From: JBEKHI01 sp050012355
Lineage (GTDB): Bacteria > Actinomycetota > Actinomycetes > Streptosporangiales > Streptosporangiaceae
DNA: 13,651 nucleotides
Reading direction: 5' to 3'
NCBI GenBank assembly: GCA_050012355.1
Contig: JBEKHI010000221.1
Span: forward strand, 1 to 13,651
The notes below the pieces were generated by a model. That model was not told the DNA's origin. It did no database searches and saw only the letters and a list, made by a program, of their open reading frames with translations. Below are positions 1 to 7,409 of the stretch, piece after piece. How positions within the stretch are numbered: the first letter of the stretch is position 1; each line of letters begins with the position of its first letter. Position numbers and translations under genes: made by a program.

Positions 1-57
1 ACGGCGCAGCCGGGCGCGGTCGCGCAGGTGCTGCTCGGCGGCGGGACTGCTGGTCAC
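1..57 (-). CDS. AraC-family-like regulator, N-terminal 19 codons only (partial)
   Basis: Reading leftward from a GTG at 57, the frame runs off the window edge and encodes VTSSPAAEQHLRDRARLRR. This resembles the conserved opening of a group of actinobacterial AraC-family activators (AAEQxLRDLAxLRRVRDRID...), which I recognise from memory only. An in-frame TAA four codons upstream (67-69) makes this GTG the only possible start inside the window. No clear Shine-Dalgarno is seen. With 19 codons visible the family call is tentative. The bases 58-271 between it and the tRNA hold no gene I can support. Confidence 0.38.
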   Translation of the reverse strand, partial: MTSSPAAEQHLRDRARLRR

Positions 58-271
58 CTGGGCATCTTATCCAGTCGGGAACCGGTGCAGCGTGACCGCA
101 GGTAGCGCGGACAGGGCTCTAACCACGACCGTCGACCCCGGCCAGGCGGTCGCCGTGGGCCATCAGGGGTAAGGGGAAATGGCTCCTTTGCCCGGAAGGA
201 ATCAGGCCCCGGAAGCAGATCACCGCCACGATTGCCGCGACCAGCACCGGTTCGCGCAATGATGCGATCGG

Positions 272-345
272 TGGGGCGGGTGGGGCTCGAACCCACGACC
301 GACGGATTATGAGTCCGCTGCTCTGACCGACTGAGCTACCGCCCC
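272..345 (-). tRNA. tRNA with CAU anticodon (tRNA-Ile2 or elongator tRNA-Met)
   Basis: On the minus strand a full cloverleaf folds. The acceptor arms are GGGGCGG and CCGCCCC (7 perfect pairs), with D arm GCTC/GAGC, anticodon stem GCGGA/TCCGT around loop CTCATAA (anticodon CAT), and T arm GTGGG-TTCGAGC-CCCAC. The discriminator base is A at 272, and the CCA end is not encoded. It is not the initiator tRNA: position 1 pairs with 72 and the three G:C pairs of the initiator anticodon stem are absent. The variable region (CGGTCG) is closer to the lysidine-modified Ile2 type than to elongator Met, but sequence alone does not settle this. It lies 15 bases downstream of the tetR stop on the same strand. 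Confidence 0.93.
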
Positions 346-360
346 AGACCGGTAGCAACC

Positions 361-942
361 TTACCGTAAAGAGGGTGACTCGAAGCTCCCCTGCCACGTG
401 GCGAGCATCGACGTTACGTGCCGGGCGAGATCGTCGGGTGGCAGCGGCTCGCCGGATTCGAGGATGACGTAGATGACCGGTCCGGTGAGTTGCGCGACGG
501 CGAGTCGCTGCGGCGGCATGGCCGGAGCGGCGGGGCGGATCCGGTCGAGGACACTAGCGGTAGATCGGTAGATCAGGTCGGCGTCCCGTACGAGGTCGCG
601 CACCGCCTGGTCGTGCTGCGCCTCACCGAGTAGGGCTCGATAGGCCAGTCCCGCGGGCGAGACGGTGAGGAACGTCGTCAAGGCGCTGAGGTAGCCCAGG
701 AGATCATGGGCCGGATCTTCGCTCGGCGGGCTCGCGAGTTCGGACCGGGCGTCGGCGATGCTCGCCTCCAGCAAGATCTCCGCCTTGTTCGACCACCACC
801 GGTAGACGGTCTGCCTTCCCACCCCGGCCCGCGCGGCGATGCCCTTCATGGTCATGGCCGCGTACCCGACCTCCACCAGAAGGTCATCGACCGCGTGCAG
901 CACGGCGCGGCGGGCGGGTTCGCTGCGCGGCCTTCCCGGCAT
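361..942 (-). CDS. TetR/AcrR-family transcriptional regulator
   Basis: About 193 residues from the ATG at 942 (MPGRPRSE...). The N-terminal helix-turn-helix is clear: a helix ending in VEVGYAAMTMKGIAARAGVGRQTVYRWWSNKAEIL, the standard TetR DNA-binding signature. The rest is a helical ligand/dimer domain of the type common in actinobacterial TetR proteins. I prefer the ATG at 942 because AGGGAG lies four bases upstream. A longer frame starts with GTG at 969 but has no ribosome site. The gene is divergent from the siderophore-interacting protein gene and shares a 124-bp intergenic region with it that carries repeated and palindromic elements, so it probably controls that gene and itself. Its target is broken here, so its present role is uncertain. 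The effector is unknown. Confidence 0.88.
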   Translation of the reverse strand: MPGRPRSEPARRAVLHAVDDLLVEVGYAAMTMKGIAARAGVGRQTVYRWWSNKAEILLEASIADARSELASPPSEDPAHDLLGYLSALTTFLTVSPAGLAYRALLGEAQHDQAVRDLVRDADLIYRSTASVLDRIRPAAPAMPPQRLAVAQLTGPVIYVILESGEPLPPDDLARHVTSMLATWQGSFESPSLR

Positions 943-1066
943 CGGGCTCCCTGTCACGTCAGCAGGCACCCGGCCAATATAGAGCCAACATAACGAGACA
1001 CTGTGCCCCGTAACATGCTACGCTCAAATATCGAGACACAATGTATCGATACTGGAGGCCTGTGTT
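943..1066. promoter_or_regulatory. Divergent tetR / siderophore-protein control region with candidate operators
   Basis: An 11-base element occurs twice in the same orientation with one difference: TAACGAGACAC at 991-1001 and TATCGAGACAC at 1029-1039. The second copy begins an inverted repeat, TATCGA (1029-1034) and TCGATA (1046-1051) with an 11-base spacer. This overlaps a perfect 10-bp palindrome GTATCGATAC at 1043-1052. GGAGG at 1054-1058, 8 bases before the ATG at 1067, is the ribosome site of the rightward gene. A TATATT-like -10 for tetR lies on the minus strand around 976-981. The operator assignment is inference from divergence and symmetry. Confidence 0.5.
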
Positions 1067-1559
1067 ATGCGAGACATCCACCAAGTCGCGGTCCTGGAAC
1101 GGCGCGACCTCACCGCACGCATGGTGCGGCTCACGCTGGCGGGACCTTCACTGGCGGGCCTTGCGCCGCGACCGGCGCAGGACGTGGAGATGCTGCTACC
1201 CGGTGATCAGAGCACCGTCAAGCGCCACTACACGATCCGTCATGCACGACCAGGTGCCGGCGAGTGGGACGTCGACGTACTCATTCACGGCGCCACTGGA
1301 CCGGGAAGTCGTTGGGCCGCGCGGGAAACTGGAACTCCGCCCCGCGGCCCATCACCTATTCGTCGGGGACGAGGCGTCGCTGCCCGCCATCGCCGCGCTG
1401 AGCGAGGCGCTGCCACCCGCCGGAGAGTCCACCGCCATCCTGCAGGCGTACGTACTGACGGAGGCCCGCGCGGCCCGCGCCATCCGGGATCTGCTGCGAG
1501 CCCGCGGCCTCGACGCCGACCGGGTCTTCGCCAAGGGCTACTGGAACGCCCGTGCCTGA
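1067..1559 (+). pseudogene. Siderophore-interacting FAD-binding protein (ViuB/SIP family), frame-disrupted and internally deleted
   Basis: The family reduces ferric siderophores with a flavin and normally has about 250-280 residues. The 5' part, starting at ATG 1067 behind GGAGG, encodes the FAD-binding half (MVRLTLAGPSLAGL, HYTIRHARPGAGEWDVDVLIHG, GPGSRWA). The C-terminal half lies in another frame: VVGPRGKLELRP, HHLFVGDEASLPAIAALSEALP, AIRDLLRARGLDADRVFAKGYW, stop at 1557-1559. The family motifs GPxSRWA and VVGPRG, normally separated by about ten residues, are read in two frames from overlapping bases near 1299-1330. The family's central stretch between the ALPAIA region and the final helix is also missing. 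Together the halves give about 165 residues. A sequencing error could explain one shift but not the missing segments. Confidence 0.75.
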
Positions 1560-1647
1560 GCCCACTGCGGCGCAGGTTCGCCGAGGACTCAGCGGCTGCT
1601 CTTTCTCGCCCAAGCCATCAAAACGCATTCCGCCCGCGCGATGACGA

Positions 1648-1674
1648 AGCTGGGCGCCCGGATCGCGCCCAGCT
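1648..1674. terminator. Strong GC hairpin, possible terminator without a U-tract
   Basis: AGCTGGGCGC (1648-1657) and GCGCCCAGCT (1665-1674) are perfect 10-base inverted arms around a 7-base loop. It sits about 90 bases downstream of the broken siderophore gene. No T-run follows on either strand, so if it terminates transcription it is of the U-less kind often proposed in actinobacteria. It could also be a relic of deleted DNA. Confidence 0.4.
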
Positions 1675-1741
1675 AGTCGTCCTCGCCTATCAAGCGGGCC
1701 TGGCTGAACGGTCCTGACTCGCCCCCAGGCGTCGCGGGTCA

Positions 1742-1810
1742 TCATCGCCATACCCCGATCAGCGTGCTCTTGCCCGCTCCGCTGGGTCCGGCGAACGCCC
1801 ACCTGGCGCG
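1742..1810 (-). pseudogene. Orphan Walker A fragment of an ABC transporter ATPase
   Basis: The minus strand reads RARWAFAGPSGAGKSTLIG and stops three codons later (TGA at 1742-1744). GPSGAGKST (1763-1789) is a textbook ABC-type Walker A loop, preceded by a short hydrophobic stretch as in ABC ATPases. There is no start codon, no Q-loop, no LSGGQ signature and no Walker B, so this is a fragment of about 23 codons, not a gene. The adjoining 1560-1741 encodes nothing I can identify on either strand. Confidence 0.6.
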
Positions 1811-1836
1811 ACGAGCGGACAGACTAGATTGTGTTC

Positions 1837-2328
1837 ATGACGTCAGAGCGGCCGAGCGGCGCAGTGCACCAGGACCGGACGCCGCTGGAGGTCCCTGAGG
1901 ATCTGCTGATCGCTCCCGGCTTCGGCGCTCGACGGCTCTATCAGGCGTATCTGGCCGCCTGGATTCGCCATGTGGACGCCACTTTGACCGGCCCGCAGTA
2001 CGCCGTGCTCGTCGCCATACACGCGTACCCGGAATCTGACCAGACGTCGCTGGCCGAGGTCGTGGCACTGGACACATCGACCATGGCGGATGTCTGCCGG
2101 CGCCTGGAGCGCCGCGGTCTCATCGCCCGTACTGAGTCCCCGCATGACGCCCGCCGGAAGCTGCTCAGCCTCAAGCCCGCTGGATCCGAAGTGCTATGCG
2201 AGATCCGTCGGCGTGCGCACCAGCTCGACCGGGCACTCGTCGACATCAGCTTTGAGCCGGCCCAAGGCCTCGCCGGCTGGCTGAACGACCTGGCGGCGCA
2301 CTGGGAGCGCGTCGCCACTGGCGACTAA
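1837..2328 (+). CDS. MarR-family transcriptional regulator (NicR-like by context)
   Basis: A protein of about 163 residues with a central winged helix: TGPQYAVLVAIHAYPE, TSLAEVVALDTSTMADVCRRLERRGLIARTESPHDARRKLLSLKPAG. The ESPHDARRK segment is the MarR wing (DxR...K). Helices at both ends would form the dimer. The ATG at 1837 is preferred over GTG at 1831, though neither has a clear Shine-Dalgarno. TAGATT at 1825-1830, six bases before the ATG, would suit a -10 box of a leaderless transcript. The gene directly precedes the nicotinate operon in the same direction. In Pseudomonas putida the nic genes are repressed by the MarR protein NicR, which responds to 6-hydroxynicotinate. A matching role here is inference from position and from the paired operators at 2351-2381 and 10590-10620. 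Confidence 0.85.
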   Translation: MTSERPSGAVHQDRTPLEVPEDLLIAPGFGARRLYQAYLAAWIRHVDATLTGPQYAVLVAIHAYPESDQTSLAEVVALDTSTMADVCRRLERRGLIARTESPHDARRKLLSLKPAGSEVLCEIRRRAHQLDRALVDISFEPAQGLAGWLNDLAAHWERVATGD

Positions 2329-2350
2329 ACGAGCGGGACTTCAGAATAAC

Positions 2351-2381
2351 TCTTGCGTGTCCGGATAATACGTGTTCGGAT
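2351..2381 (+). promoter_or_regulatory. Copy A of a duplicated promoter/operator (controls nicC operon)
   Basis: This 31-base block matches copy B at 10590-10620 (minus strand) at 29 of 31 positions. It reads as -35 TTGCGT (2353-2358), a 17-base spacer, then -10-like TCGGAT (2376-2381). The spacer holds CGTGTCCGGATAATACG, an inverted repeat with arms CGTGT/ATACG, imperfect here but perfect in copy B. The GTG of the monooxygenase at 2405 and its AGGAGG (2392-2397) follow at once. A repressor on the palindrome would block RNA polymerase. The box is not found upstream of the MarR gene itself. TAGATT at 2381-2386 is an alternative -10. Confidence 0.75.
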
Positions 2382-2404
2382 AGATTCACGCAGGAGGGAG
2401 CGGC

Positions 2405-3670
2405 GTGTCTACCAGTCAGTCATTCCGAGCTGTCATCGTCGGCGGCGGCCTAGGCGGGCTGACCGCCGCGCTCGCCATGCGCCAGCGAGGAATCCAGGTC
2501 ACCGCGCTCGAGTCCTCGCCCGATATGGGGGAGATCGGCGCTGGCATCCAGACCGCTCCGAACGCCAGCCGCGTCCTGTTCGGGCTCGGGCTGCACTCCG
2601 CGCTGCGGCGGATCCGCACCGAGCCGCAAGACCAGGTCCGGCGCCGCTGGTCCGACGGGCGCATCATCGCCCAGTTGCCGCTCGGCGACCGGCTGGTCCA
2701 GCAGTACGGTGCGCCGTACTGGCAGTACCACCGCGCTGACCTGCACCAGGTGCTGCTGAACGCGTGCCTGGACCCGGAAGGTGCCGGGCCGGTCATCCAG
2801 GTGAGGACGTCGGCCCGGGTGACCGGGATCGACAACTCAGATCGACCGGTGGCGGTCACCGCGGCTGGCGATCGCTTCGAGGGCGACGTCCTGGTGGGCG
2901 CGGACGGCATCCGTTCGGTGGTACGTGACGCACTCGGTTTCGACGACACCCTGGTCTTCTCGGGTGAGATGGCTTATCGCGCGCTGATCGACGGCGAGCT
3001 CATCGCCGCCGATCCGGCGACGCGCTTTCTTGCCGACCGGTTCCACTCGACGATCTGGTTCGGCCCCGGCCGTCACCTCGTTCACTACATGATCCGCGGC
3101 GGTCGCCAGTTCAACGTCGTGGCGATCGCCCCAGCCCGGCCGACGCTAGAACAGACCTGGACGGCACCGGCAACCGCCGAGCAACTCGTTGCCGAGTTCA
3201 CCGGCTGGGACGACCGGGTCGCGGCCATGTTGTCCAAAGCAAAGGATGAGGACGTGTCCGTGTGGGCGATGTACCGGCGTCGCCGTGATCCCGTCTGGGT
3301 CGACGGCCGCGTCGCGCTCCTGGGTGACGCCTGCCACGCGATGCTCCCGTACCAGGCGCAAGGTGCGTCGCAGGCAATGGAGGACGCCGCGGTGCTGGCT
3401 GAGGAACTCGGCGACGTGACGACTGACGGCGTCGCCGGGGCGCTGCGCCGGTACGCCAACCGCCGGGCCACGCGGGCGGGCATGGTGCAGGACGCCGCCG
3501 CGGCGAACAAAGACTTCTACCATCTTCCGGACGGACCTGCGCAGGAGGAACGCGACAGCAGGCTGCGCGACTTCACCGGCGAGTCCGTTGTCTCCTATGA
3601 CTGGCTCTGGCGGGGGCCCTCGCTGAACCAGTCGGACGCCGAGTCCATGAGTTACCCGTTTGGAGGCTGA
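2405..3670 (+). CDS. nicC: FAD-dependent aromatic hydroxylase, 6-hydroxynicotinate 3-monooxygenase-like
   Basis: 421 residues of the single-component flavin hydroxylase (PHBH/salicylate hydroxylase) class. Seen: the dinucleotide fold VGGGLGG (12-18) with acidic E36 ending strand 2, the DG motif GADGIRSVVRD (D167, G168), and the GD motif LLGDACHAM (G307, D308). By context it decarboxylates and hydroxylates 6-hydroxynicotinate to 2,5-dihydroxypyridine with NAD(P)H and O2, making the substrate of NicX. The ACHxMxP..AQG stretch and the H224/Y228 pair align with P. putida NicC as I recall it, but Q49 and S215 stand where that enzyme has His47 and Cys202. It starts at GTG 2405 with AGGAGG seven bases upstream and is first in the rightward operon. 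On sequence alone a salicylate or 3-hydroxybenzoate hydroxylase is possible; nicX, nicD and nicF nearby favour NicC. Confidence 0.8.
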   Translation: MSTSQSFRAVIVGGGLGGLTAALAMRQRGIQVTALESSPDMGEIGAGIQTAPNASRVLFGLGLHSALRRIRTEPQDQVRRRWSDGRIIAQLPLGDRLVQQYGAPYWQYHRADLHQVLLNACLDPEGAGPVIQVRTSARVTGIDNSDRPVAVTAAGDRFEGDVLVGADGIRSVVRDALGFDDTLVFSGEMAYRALIDGELIAADPATRFLADRFHSTIWFGPGRHLVHYMIRGGRQFNVVAIAPARPTLEQTWTAPATAEQLVAEFTGWDDRVAAMLSKAKDEDVSVWAMYRRRRDPVWVDGRVALLGDACHAMLPYQAQGASQAMEDAAVLAEELGDVTTDGVAGALRRYANRRATRAGMVQDAAAANKDFYHLPDGPAQEERDSRLRDFTGESVVSYDWLWRGPSLNQSDAESMSYPFGG

Positions 3671-3679
3671 TAACGCCAG

Positions 3680-4543
3680 ATGAAACCGGCACCATTCGCG
3701 TACCACCGGCCAGGGGACCTCGCCGACGCCCTAGATCGGCTGACCGAGCTGAACGCCCACGGCGAGGAGGTGAAGGTGCTCGCCGGCGGGCAGAGCCTGA
3801 TCCCGATGATGAACTTCCGCCTGGCCCGCCCGTCGCACCTGGTCGATATCGGCCGCCTGCGCGAGCATGCGGGAATCCGCTTCGACGGGTCCGGCCTGCG
3901 CATCGGCGCGCTAACCACCCACCACGAGGTCGAACTAGCGCGGCTCCCCGAGGGCTTCGACATGCTGAACCGCGCGATGCGCTGGATCGGGCACCTGCCG
4001 ATCCGTACCCGCGGAACGGTGGGCGGCAGCCTGGTGCACGGTGACGCCACCGCGGAATGGTGCCTGCTCGCGCTGATCCTCGATGCCCGCATCGTCGCGG
4101 TGAGCCCTACGGGACGGCGGGAGATCCTGGCGGAGGACATGTTCCACGGCTTCTACGAGACCGAGGCGGCGCCAGAGGAAATCGTGACCGAGATCATCCT
4201 GCCCGCACCGGCCCCTCATGCCGCGCTCACCGAGTTCGCCCAGCGCCGGGGTGACTTCGCCATCGTCGGCGTCGCCGTGCGCCTCGACGTCGACCCGTCC
4301 GGCGTGCTGCGCGGCGCCAGGGTCGCACTTGGCGGGGTGGATCCCGCTCCGGTACGCAGCGCCAGCGCGGAAGCGGTGCTCACCGGGGGCGTACCGGCAG
4401 GCGCGCTGTTCGCGGCGTGCGCCGAGGCGGCCGCCGCGGACATCTCGCCGCCGGACGACGTGCACGGCAGCAGCGAATACCGGCGGCGGCTGACCCGTGC
4501 TCTGGTCGAGGCGGCCTGCACTCAGGCATGGGGGAACGCATGA
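3680..4543 (+). CDS. Molybdenum hydroxylase FAD-binding (medium) subunit, CoxM/NdhA type
   Basis: 287 residues, the usual length of the stand-alone FAD subunit of CO dehydrogenase and xanthine-dehydrogenase-type enzymes. FAD-contact motifs are present: AGGQSL at 35-40 (family AGGTDL/AGGQSL) and RGTVGGSLVHGDATAEW from residue 111 (family TxGGNxxxADPAAD). The C-terminal part matches the CO-dehydrogenase flavoprotein C-terminal domain (FAQRRGDFAIVGVAVRL, ARVALGGV). It carries electrons from the 2Fe-2S subunit to an external acceptor. It starts nine bases after the monooxygenase stop; GGAGG at 3662-3666 lies inside the previous gene. Its stop overlaps the next start as ATGA (4540-4543), so the subunits are translationally coupled in the order medium, large, small, as in cox operons. 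Confidence 0.92.
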   Translation: MKPAPFAYHRPGDLADALDRLTELNAHGEEVKVLAGGQSLIPMMNFRLARPSHLVDIGRLREHAGIRFDGSGLRIGALTTHHEVELARLPEGFDMLNRAMRWIGHLPIRTRGTVGGSLVHGDATAEWCLLALILDARIVAVSPTGRREILAEDMFHGFYETEAAPEEIVTEIILPAPAPHAALTEFAQRRGDFAIVGVAVRLDVDPSGVLRGARVALGGVDPAPVRSASAEAVLTGGVPAGALFAACAEAAAADISPPDDVHGSSEYRRRLTRALVEAACTQAWGNA

Positions 4544-6921
4544 CGGAACCGGAGTTCCACGCTCGTAGCGGGACGTGGGTGGGTGCGCCAGTGCGGCGGC
4601 GAGAGGATCCGAGGCTGCTGACCGGCCAGGGCCGGTTCGTCGACGACATCCACCTGCCCGGCATGCTCCACGCGCAGTTCGTCCGGGCGACCATCGCCCA
4701 CGGCGCGATCACCAGAATCGACTTGTCCGCCACGCTGCGGGTCCCGGGCGTGGTCGCGGCGTTCACGGCCGCCGACCTAGCCGTCGGCGACATCGTCGCG
4801 GTGCTGGAGCGTCCGCCCGAGGAGTTCGCGCTGACCACGATGCCAGTCCTGGCCCGGGACCGGGTGCGGTTCACCGGGGAGCCGGTCGCCATCGTGATCG
4901 CGACGGATCCGTACGCCGCTGAGGACGGGGTTGACGCGGCGGAGGTGGAGTACAACGCCGAGACCGCCGTGACTGGCGTGTCCCAGGCACTCGCCGACGG
5001 AGCCCCGCTGGTCCACGCCGAAGCGCGAGCCAACACCTTCCTGGACGTCACGATGTTCGCCACCGATGGCATCGACGCGATCTTCGACGCAGCTGACTGC
5101 GTGGTCGAGGTACGGACACATAGCGGACGGCAGAACGCGCTGCCGTTGGAGACCCGCGGCGTGATCGCATCGTGGGACGCCCACGATGATCAGCTTCTGG
5201 TCCAGACCTGCAGCCAGATCCCGCACCAGGTGCGCACGGTCACCGCCGCCTGCCTCGGCGTCCCGGAACGCACGGTACGCGTCGTCGTACCGGACATGGG
5301 CGGCGGTTTCGGCATCAAGTGCGTCGTCGGGCGCGAGGAGATCGCGGTAAGCGCGGCGGCGCTGCGGCTGCGCCGGCCGGTCAAGTGGATCGAGGACCGC
5401 CGGGACGCGCTGACCGCGTCGTTCCTGGCCCGTGAGCAGGATTACACGGCGCGGGCCGCGTTCAGTTCCGAAGGGCTCATCCTGGCGCTGGATGTCGATG
5501 TGGTGTGCGACATGGGGGCGTACTCCTGCTATCCGTTCACCGCCGGGATCGAGCCGCTGATGGCGTCGGCCGAGATGCCTGGCGTCTACCGGGTGCCGGC
5601 GTACCGGGCACGCGGCCGGGCGATCGCCACGAATAAGGCACCGACCGCGCCCTACCGGGGAGTCAGCAGGCCGCAGTACGTCATGACGATGGAACGGCTC
5701 ATGGAACGGGCCTCCCGTGAGCTCGGCCTCGACCCGGTGCAGATCCGGCGCCAGAACGTGATCACCAGCTTCCCCTACGCCGGGATCAACGGGGTGACGT
5801 ATGACCCAGGGTCGTATCGCGAGTCGCTCGATCTGGCCGAGCGGATCCTCCTCGACGAGGGCTGGTACGACTACCGCAGCGACGCGGCCGCGGCCGGCCG
5901 CGCCGTCGGTATCGGATACTGCTGTTTCAACGAACGTACCGGTTACGGATCGGAATCTTTCGCAAAACGCCGCATGACAGTCGTGCCGGGATTCGACATC
6001 TCCGAGGTGCGGATGGACCTGACCGGGGCCGTTGTGGTGACGTCCGGCACCATCAACCATGGCCAGTCGCACGAGACGACGATGGCGCAGCTGGTCGCCG
6101 ACCGGCTCGGGATCGACATCGCCGCGGTGAAGCTCCGCCAGGGTGACACCGAGCGGATCCCGTATGGCTGGGGCTCGTTCGCGAGCCGGTCGATCACGGT
6201 CGGCGGCTCCGCCGTGGCCATGGCGGCGACCAGGCTCGGCGGCAAACTGTGCGTGATCGGGGCGCACCTGCTGGGGACGGAGCCGGACAACACGCGGCTG
6301 GATGGCGCCGGCGGCGTCGCGGCGTGCGACGACCCGGCCCGCCGGGTCTCCTACGAACAGATCGCCGACGTCGCCTACCTGCGATCCCACCTGCTGCCGA
6401 AAGGCACCGACCCCACGCTCACCTCGACGGCCGTCTTCGACGGCGTAGGCGATGGCACGTTCTCCAACGCCAGTCACGCCGTGGTGGTCGAATGCCATCA
6501 CGGCACTGGTGCGGTGCAGATCCTCCGGTACGTATGCGTGGAGGACTGCGGGGTTGTCATCAACCCCCAGGTCGTCGACGGCCAGTGCCGCGGTGGTATC
6601 GCCCAGGGCATCGCCGGCGCGCTCTTCGAGGAGATCACCTACGACGACCAGGGGCAGCCGACCGGCGGGAGCTTCATCGACTACAAAGTTCCCACCGCCT
6701 GCGAGATCCCGGACATCTCGGTCACCCACCTCCAGACGCCATCCGAACTGACCGAGAGCGGCGCCAAGGGGGCTGGCGAGGGCGGCACGATCGGCGCGCC
6801 CGCCGCGGTGCTCAACGCCATCAATGACGCCCTCCGCTCCACGGGCACCGAGCTCGATCGCACGCCCGTGCACCCCCAGGATGTACTGGCCGCTTTCCAG
6901 CGAAGCGAGGTCTCGTCATGA
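4540..6921 (+). CDS. Molybdenum hydroxylase molybdopterin-binding large subunit (likely nicotinate 6-hydroxylase)
   Basis: 793 residues, the normal size of a CoxL/XdhB-like catalytic subunit. Domain order: an N-terminal xanthine-dehydrogenase a/b hammerhead (RREDPRLLTGQGRFVDDIHLPGMLH...), then the two molybdopterin domains. Seen: GGGFG at 254-258, GQSHET at 508-513, and GAGEGG with the expected catalytic glutamate E747. At the loop where true CO dehydrogenase carries AYRCSF with its copper-binding cysteine, this protein has PYRGVSRPQ (371-379), so it is a hydroxylase and not a form I CODH. By context it converts nicotinate to 6-hydroxynicotinate. It replaces the NicAB system of Pseudomonas, in which a cytochrome-containing subunit passes electrons on. 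The start at ATG 4540 is chosen for the 4-base overlap and the GGGGGA before it; the frame is open upstream to 4417. Substrate is inferred. Confidence 0.9.
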   Translation: MTEPEFHARSGTWVGAPVRRREDPRLLTGQGRFVDDIHLPGMLHAQFVRATIAHGAITRIDLSATLRVPGVVAAFTAADLAVGDIVAVLERPPEEFALTTMPVLARDRVRFTGEPVAIVIATDPYAAEDGVDAAEVEYNAETAVTGVSQALADGAPLVHAEARANTFLDVTMFATDGIDAIFDAADCVVEVRTHSGRQNALPLETRGVIASWDAHDDQLLVQTCSQIPHQVRTVTAACLGVPERTVRVVVPDMGGGFGIKCVVGREEIAVSAAALRLRRPVKWIEDRRDALTASFLAREQDYTARAAFSSEGLILALDVDVVCDMGAYSCYPFTAGIEPLMASAEMPGVYRVPAYRARGRAIATNKAPTAPYRGVSRPQYVMTMERLMERASRELGLDPVQIRRQNVITSFPYAGINGVTYDPGSYRESLDLAERILLDEGWYDYRSDAAAAGRAVGIGYCCFNERTGYGSESFAKRRMTVVPGFDISEVRMDLTGAVVVTSGTINHGQSHETTMAQLVADRLGIDIAAVKLRQGDTERIPYGWGSFASRSITVGGSAVAMAATRLGGKLCVIGAHLLGTEPDNTRLDGAGGVAACDDPARRVSYEQIADVAYLRSHLLPKGTDPTLTSTAVFDGVGDGTFSNASHAVVVECHHGTGAVQILRYVCVEDCGVVINPQVVDGQCRGGIAQGIAGALFEEITYDDQGQPTGGSFIDYKVPTACEIPDISVTHLQTPSELTESGAKGAGEGGTIGAPAAVLNAINDALRSTGTELDRTPVHPQDVLAAFQRSEVSS

Positions 6922-7409
6922 TGGATCCGCACCTGATAACCCTGACCGTGAACGATGCCCGGCACGAGCTCGTCGTCGACGCCCGGTGGACCCTCGCGGA
7001 TGTCCTCCGCCACGAACTGCACCTGACCGGAACCCACGTCGGTTGCGAGCACGGCGTCTGCGGTACGTGCACGGTCCTGGTCGACGGAGCTCCGGCCCGT
7101 TCCTGCCTGATGTTCGCGGTCCAGGCCGAGGGCAGCGACATCCGTACCGTGGAGTCCCTCGCGCCACCGGGTGAGCTGTCGGATCTGCAACGGGCATTCA
7201 CCGACCACCATGGCTTGCAGTGCGGGTTCTGTACGCCGGGGTTCCTCATGCTTGCCGAGGGCTATCTGGCCGCCCGCACCGGCCCCGAGCCTGACCGCGA
7301 CGAGATCAGGGAACTCGTCTCGTCCAATCTGTGCCGCTGTACCGGTTACCAGACCATCATCGACGCGATCGCGGCGACCGCGCACGAGAGAACGGAGGCC
7401 GCATCGTGA
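6918..7409 (+). CDS. Molybdenum hydroxylase 2Fe-2S (small) subunit, CoxS/NdhB type
   Basis: 163 residues with both expected iron-sulfur clusters. The N-terminal plant-ferredoxin-type site is C43, C48, C51 and C63 (GCEHGVCGTC...SC). The C-terminal site is C102, C105, C139 and C141 (CGFCTPGF and CRCTGY). It relays electrons from the molybdenum centre to the FAD subunit. Start ATG 6918 overlaps the large-subunit stop by four bases; a second ATG follows at once (6921). Its own stop overlaps the next start (GTGA, 7406-7409). Confidence 0.95.
   Translation: MMDPHLITLTVNDARHELVVDARWTLADVLRHELHLTGTHVGCEHGVCGTCTVLVDGAPARSCLMFAVQAEGSDIRTVESLAPPGELSDLQRAFTDHHGLQCGFCTPGFLMLAEGYLAARTGPEPDRDEIRELVSSNLCRCTGYQTIIDAIAATAHERTEAAS

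Noticed and set aside
1..105. Plus-strand partial frame ending at TAG 103-105
   Set aside because: No recognisable protein; the opposite strand offers a better explanation (AraC-like N-terminus with a constrained GTG start).
272..345. tRNA as the attachment site of an integrated element spanning the window
   Set aside because: I found no second copy of the tRNA 3' end and no integrase, so there is no support for a tRNA-directed insertion.
4777..6873. A 698-codon open frame on the minus strand opposite the molybdopterin subunit
   Set aside because: It is the antisense shadow of a GC-rich gene: no family motifs and low-complexity composition, while the plus strand has a complete, motif-bearing hydroxylase subunit.
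4540..6921. True aerobic CO dehydrogenase (coxMLS with coxG, and coxDE nearby)
   Set aside because: The gene order suggests it, but the large subunit lacks the AYRCSF loop with the copper-ligand cysteine, and the cluster carries nicX, nicD and nicF.
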